This document shows, one piece after another, positions 60,935-64,000 of a stretch of 64,000 bases of DNA. This stretch comes from Pseudomonas sp. Irchel 3H7 (GTDB lineage Bacteria > Pseudomonadota > Gammaproteobacteria > Pseudomonadales > Pseudomonadaceae), in assembly GCF_900187605.1 (NCBI RefSeq), contig NZ_FYEA01000018.1:1-64000 (forward strand). Direction: 5' to 3'. The notes below the pieces were generated by a model. That model saw only the letters and a list, made by a program, of their open reading frames with translations. It made no database searches and was not told where the DNA came from. Each line of letters starts with the position of its first letter. The first letter of the stretch is position 1. A program made the position numbers and the translations under genes.

Positions 60935-62773
60935 ATGAGTCACGCGCCAAGCGACACGATTACCTGGGGCATGATGCTCCGCAAATTGCCGATGATCGCC
61001 AAGGCCATCCCACGGGTGGTCAAAGGCATGAAGGTGGCCAACGTCACGGATCCGACCCAAAGCTGTGGCCTTGGCTGGACGTTCGAGCAAGCGACGCTGC
61101 GCAACCCCGAGGGGCCGGCGTTATTGCAGGGCGATGTGCGGCTGAGCTATGCGCAGGTCAACCAGTGGGCCAACCGCATCGCTCACTATCTGAACGGGCA
61201 AGGCATCGGCAAGGGCGACGTGGTCGCGGTGTTCATCGAAAACCGCCCGGAACTGCTGGTAACCATTCTGGCGCTGGCCAAGGTCGGTGCGGTCAGCGCG
61301 CTGCTCAATACCTCACAGACTCGCGACACACTGATCCACAGTGTGAATCTGGTGGCACCGGTGGCGATTGTCGTTGGCGATGAACTGGTTCCAGCTTATG
61401 CGGCCATTCGCGATCAAGTGACGATCGCCGCGCCTCGTACCTGGTTCGTGGCAGATCAAGACACTTACAGCCATCCGGGCATTGCGCCCGAGGGCTACGT
61501 CAATCTGATCAGCGCCAGTGCCGATGCCTCCAGCGAGAATCCACCGAGCAGCCAGCAGATCTTCTTTGACGACCCGTGTTTCTACATTTACACCTCGGGC
61601 ACGACCGGCCTGCCCAAGGCTGGGGTGTTCAAGCATGGGCGCTGGATGCGCAGCTCCGCCAGTTTCGGCATGATCGCCCTCAACATGGGCCCCGACGACG
61701 TCGTCTATTGCACCTTGCCGCTGTACCACGCCACCGGTCTCTGCGTGTGCTGGGGCTCGGCGGTCAATGGCGCCTCGGGTTTCGCGATCCGCCGCAAGTT
61801 CAGCGCCAGTCAGTTCTGGAACGACGTACGCCGCTACCGCGCGACCACCATTGGCTATGTCGGCGAATTGTGCCGTTATCTGGTCGATCAACCGGCCAGC
61901 GCCGATGACAGTCGTCACGATGTGCGCAAGATGATCGGCAACGGCTTGCGCCCGGGTGCCTGGGCTGAGTTCAAAACGCGTTTCGGCGTCGAGCACATCT
62001 GTGAGCTGTACGCGGCGAGCGACGGCAACATCGGGTTCACCAACATTCTCAACTTCGACAACACCATCGGTTTCTCGCTGATGGCCTGGGAGTTGGTCGC
62101 CTACGACCATGAAAGCGGCGAGCCGCTGCGCAGCGCCGACGGTTTCATGCGCAAGGTTGGCAAGGGCGAGCAGGGCTTGCTGCTGGCGCGGATCGACGAA
62201 AAGGCGCCGCTGGACGGTTACACCGATCCGCAAAAAACCGCCAAGGTTGTCCTTCACGACGTGTTTAGCAAAGGCGATCGGTTTTTCAACACTGGCGATT
62301 TGTTGCGCAACATCGGTTTCGGCCACGCACAATTTGTTGATCGGCTCGGTGATACCTACCGCTGGAAGGGCGAAAACGTTTCGACCACCGAAGTCGAAAA
62401 CCTTCTGCTGCAACACCCGCAGATTTCCGAGGCGGTGGCCTATGGCGTGGAGATCCGCAACACCAACGGCCGCGCCGGCATGGCGGCGATCACGCCGGCG
62501 GAATCCCTCGCGACGCTGGATTTCGCTGAGTTGCTGACCTTTGCCCGGGAGCGCATGCCGGCCTACGCCGTACCGTTGTTTCTGCGAGTGAAGGTAAAAA
62601 TGGAAACCACCGGCACGTTCAAATACCAGAAAACCCGATTGAAAAATGAAGGCTTCGACCCCGGCCAGGCGGGCGATGACCCGATTTACGCTTGGCTGCC
62701 TGGCACGCAGACTTATATTCGAGTTACCCATGAGGTGTTGGCGGAAATCCATCAGGGCAAGCATCGTTATTGA
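60935..62773 (+). CDS. Long-chain acyl-CoA synthetase (FATP/FadD-like)
   Basis: A 612-residue adenylate-forming enzyme starting MSHAPSDTITWGMMLRKLPM with GGGGAG upstream. The AMP motif YIYTSGTTGLPK lies at 219-228 region, and a later FNTGDLLRNIGFG and RWKGENVSTTEVEN carry the hinge and A8 motif. The length and N-terminal helix suggest the very-long-chain acyl-CoA synthetase (FATP) branch, perhaps membrane-associated. Confidence 0.9.
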   Translation: MSHAPSDTITWGMMLRKLPMIAKAIPRVVKGMKVANVTDPTQSCGLGWTFEQATLRNPEGPALLQGDVRLSYAQVNQWANRIAHYLNGQGIGKGDVVAVFIENRPELLVTILALAKVGAVSALLNTSQTRDTLIHSVNLVAPVAIVVGDELVPAYAAIRDQVTIAAPRTWFVADQDTYSHPGIAPEGYVNLISASADASSENPPSSQQIFFDDPCFYIYTSGTTGLPKAGVFKHGRWMRSSASFGMIALNMGPDDVVYCTLPLYHATGLCVCWGSAVNGASGFAIRRKFSASQFWNDVRRYRATTIGYVGELCRYLVDQPASADDSRHDVRKMIGNGLRPGAWAEFKTRFGVEHICELYAASDGNIGFTNILNFDNTIGFSLMAWELVAYDHESGEPLRSADGFMRKVGKGEQGLLLARIDEKAPLDGYTDPQKTAKVVLHDVFSKGDRFFNTGDLLRNIGFGHAQFVDRLGDTYRWKGENVSTTEVENLLLQHPQISEAVAYGVEIRNTNGRAGMAAITPAESLATLDFAELLTFARERMPAYAVPLFLRVKVKMETTGTFKYQKTRLKNEGFDPGQAGDDPIYAWLPGTQTYIRVTHEVLAEIHQGKHRY

Positions 62774-62869
62774 ATCTGGCTATGGCGCGACTTGAGAAAA
62801 AGGGGGTGACAGCCAGCGCCTCGCTCGGGAAACTGTCGACTTTCCGATAGACCGAAAGTGGAGTTGCCC

Positions 62870-63388
62870 ATGTCCGACCAAAGCCGCCAGATGACCCCTG
62901 AAGAAGCTGCCGAATTCACCGAGCAGGTTTTCAACAGGGCGCGCGACGGTGATGCCGAGATGCTTGATCGCCTGGTCACGGCCGGTTTGCCGGTGAACCT
63001 GAAGAACAGCAAGGGCGACACGTTGTTGATGTTGGCCAGCTATTACGGCCATGTCGATGCAGTGCAAGTGCTGCTTAAACACAAGGCCGATCCGGAAATG
63101 CGCAATGGCAACGGCCAGAGCCCGATTGCCGGTGCGGCGTTCAAGGGCGATCTGGCGGTGGTCAAGGCGTTGGTCGAGGCGGGCGCCGAGATCGAAGGCT
63201 CGTCGTTTGATGGTCGTACGGCGCTGATGATGGCGGCGATGTTCAATCGTGTGGAAATTGTTGATTACCTGATCAGCAAAGGCGCAAATCCGCAAGCCAA
63301 GGATGCCAATGGCGTCACGGCGCTGGATGCGGCCCGCACGATGGGCGCGGTTGATACCACCGCGCAGCTGGAAAAATTGCTGGGTTGA
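62870..63388 (+). CDS. Ankyrin-repeat protein
   Basis: A 172-residue protein with four to five ankyrin repeats (about 25-165), e.g. KGDTLLMLASYYGHVDAVQV, GRTALMMAAMFNRVEIVDYL and GVTALDAARTMGAVDTTAQL. The start is MSDQSRQMTPEEAAEF at 62870 (GGAG upstream). Such small ankyrin proteins in Pseudomonas are often cytosolic adaptors. The partner is unknown. Confidence 0.92.
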   Translation: MSDQSRQMTPEEAAEFTEQVFNRARDGDAEMLDRLVTAGLPVNLKNSKGDTLLMLASYYGHVDAVQVLLKHKADPEMRNGNGQSPIAGAAFKGDLAVVKALVEAGAEIEGSSFDGRTALMMAAMFNRVEIVDYLISKGANPQAKDANGVTALDAARTMGAVDTTAQLEKLLG

Positions 63389-63391
63389 TTA

Positions 63392-63496
63392 GATCAAAAG
63401 ATCGCAACCTGCGGCAGCTCCTACGATGATGCGTTCGCCGTCTGTTTCGCGGACGATGCTGAGTCGGTAGGGAACTGCCGAAGGCTGCGATCTTTT
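63392..63496. repeat. REP pair, wide spacer
   Basis: Inverted GGCTGCGATC-class copies (63392-63424 and 63467-63496) separated by 42 bp. The right arm has GTAGGGAACTGCC. Confidence 0.85.
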
Positions 63497-63552
63497 GCTT
63501 TGTGCGCTATCCTCCGCGCCCTCAAATTTCACCTTCCACAGGATCCGCCCTC

Positions 63553-64000
63553 ATGAAAGCCGCACTCGTCGAACTCATCAGCAAAATCAGCTCCGGCTGC
63601 ATGGGCGAGGACGAGATCCTGAAAGTGGCCGATGAAGCCGCGCAAGCCTACGCCGATGCCGGTGCTTTTCTGACCGCCAACCCGGACATCAACTATGACG
63701 ACACCTTCCCGATCCCGTTGGGTGAGTGGGTCGTCGTCGGCAGCCTGCCGGAAACCGTGCTGTTCCAGGCTGACACCTACGTTGACCTGTTCGCGCAGAT
63801 CGTCGCCTCGTTCGGTCCGGGTGTGGATTTCAACCTCAAGCCCAAGCAACTGGCCAAGACCGAAGCGCTGGTCGCACTCAACCGCATCCAGGTGCAGATG
63901 AGCAGCATGAACAAGGAAAACGGCGGCTACATGCTGATGAACTTCAGCCAGTTGCTCGACGACGAACTGCAAATGGTGCTGGTCTTCGGCAACGACGTGC
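63553..64000 (+). CDS. Conserved protein, unknown (3' truncated by window)
   Basis: 149 residues are visible, starting MKAALVELISKISSGCMGED, with no stop before the window edge. It is acidic and predicted soluble. It follows the ankyrin gene by 164 bp in the same direction. I do not recognise the family. Confidence 0.8.
   Translation, partial: MKAALVELISKISSGCMGEDEILKVADEAAQAYADAGAFLTANPDINYDDTFPIPLGEWVVVGSLPETVLFQADTYVDLFAQIVASFGPGVDFNLKPKQLAKTEALVALNRIQVQMSSMNKENGGYMLMNFSQLLDDELQMVLVFGNDV

Overview
The window is chromosomal DNA from a Pseudomonas of the fluorescens group. Evidence is the gene order around prc, minCDE, rluA and apeB; a second block prmB-aroC-mtnBDC; GC-rich codon use; and many paired REP-type inverted repeats of the kind dense in this group. 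No tRNA, rRNA, CRISPR array, insertion sequence or phage gene was seen. Comparisons with P. aeruginosa PAO1 gene order are from memory, not from a search.

Layout. 1-1246: 3' end of an RHS polymorphic toxin gene and an overlapping candidate immunity gene. 1315-6425: EAL/CBS/GGDEF signalling protein, tail-specific protease Prc and a quinone oxidoreductase. 6571-12946: leftward cluster with a binding-protein ABC importer, an alkaline-phosphatase-fold enzyme and a HAD phosphatase, divergent from a GntR/UTRA regulator; two TGGTCTAG-type sites lie in the divergent promoter. 12985-13640: dispersed and tandem repeats. 13653-18917: M20 amidohydrolase, MscS channel, a 58-residue membrane protein and aminopeptidase ApeB. 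19094-24115: rluA, minE, minD, minC, a lipid A acyltransferase and a patatin. 24205-33162: urate catabolism, with two Tsx-like porins, a purine permease, puuD, allA, alc, uraD, puuE and divergent uraH. 33335-45114: accessory island. 45647-49702: LysE exporter, AzgA purine permease, MarR regulator and aminotransferase. 49868-64000: housekeeping genes (folE, Smr protein, prmB, aroC, methionine salvage mtnB-mtnD-mtnC), an acyl-CoA synthetase, an ankyrin protein and a truncated last gene.

The island is the most unusual part. It encodes four paralogues of about 570-630 residues that I cannot assign to a known family. One is split in two by an eight-A run. The others share a Pro/Ser/Thr-rich N-terminus, one or two WxxR-type beta-rich modules, and a conserved C-terminal half ending in a hydrophobic strand. 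Two carry a basic PSKRPRL motif resembling a eukaryotic nuclear localisation signal. Upstream lies a 1182-residue protein with a TcdA/TcdB (Mcf/FitD)-like hydrophobic pore region and RTX-like motifs. Next to it is a 67-residue protein homologous to that protein's N-terminus, ending exactly where the homology would run into the body. The island sits between purine genes and looks less GC-rich than its flanks. A toxin/effector locus is the best reading, but function and secretion route are inferred.

The purine genes form a complete route from urate to glyoxylate and urea. A perfect palindrome TTGTRTACAA sits in the promoters of puuE, uraH and the distant azgA permease, which suggests one GntR-type repressor controls catabolism and uptake on both sides of the island.
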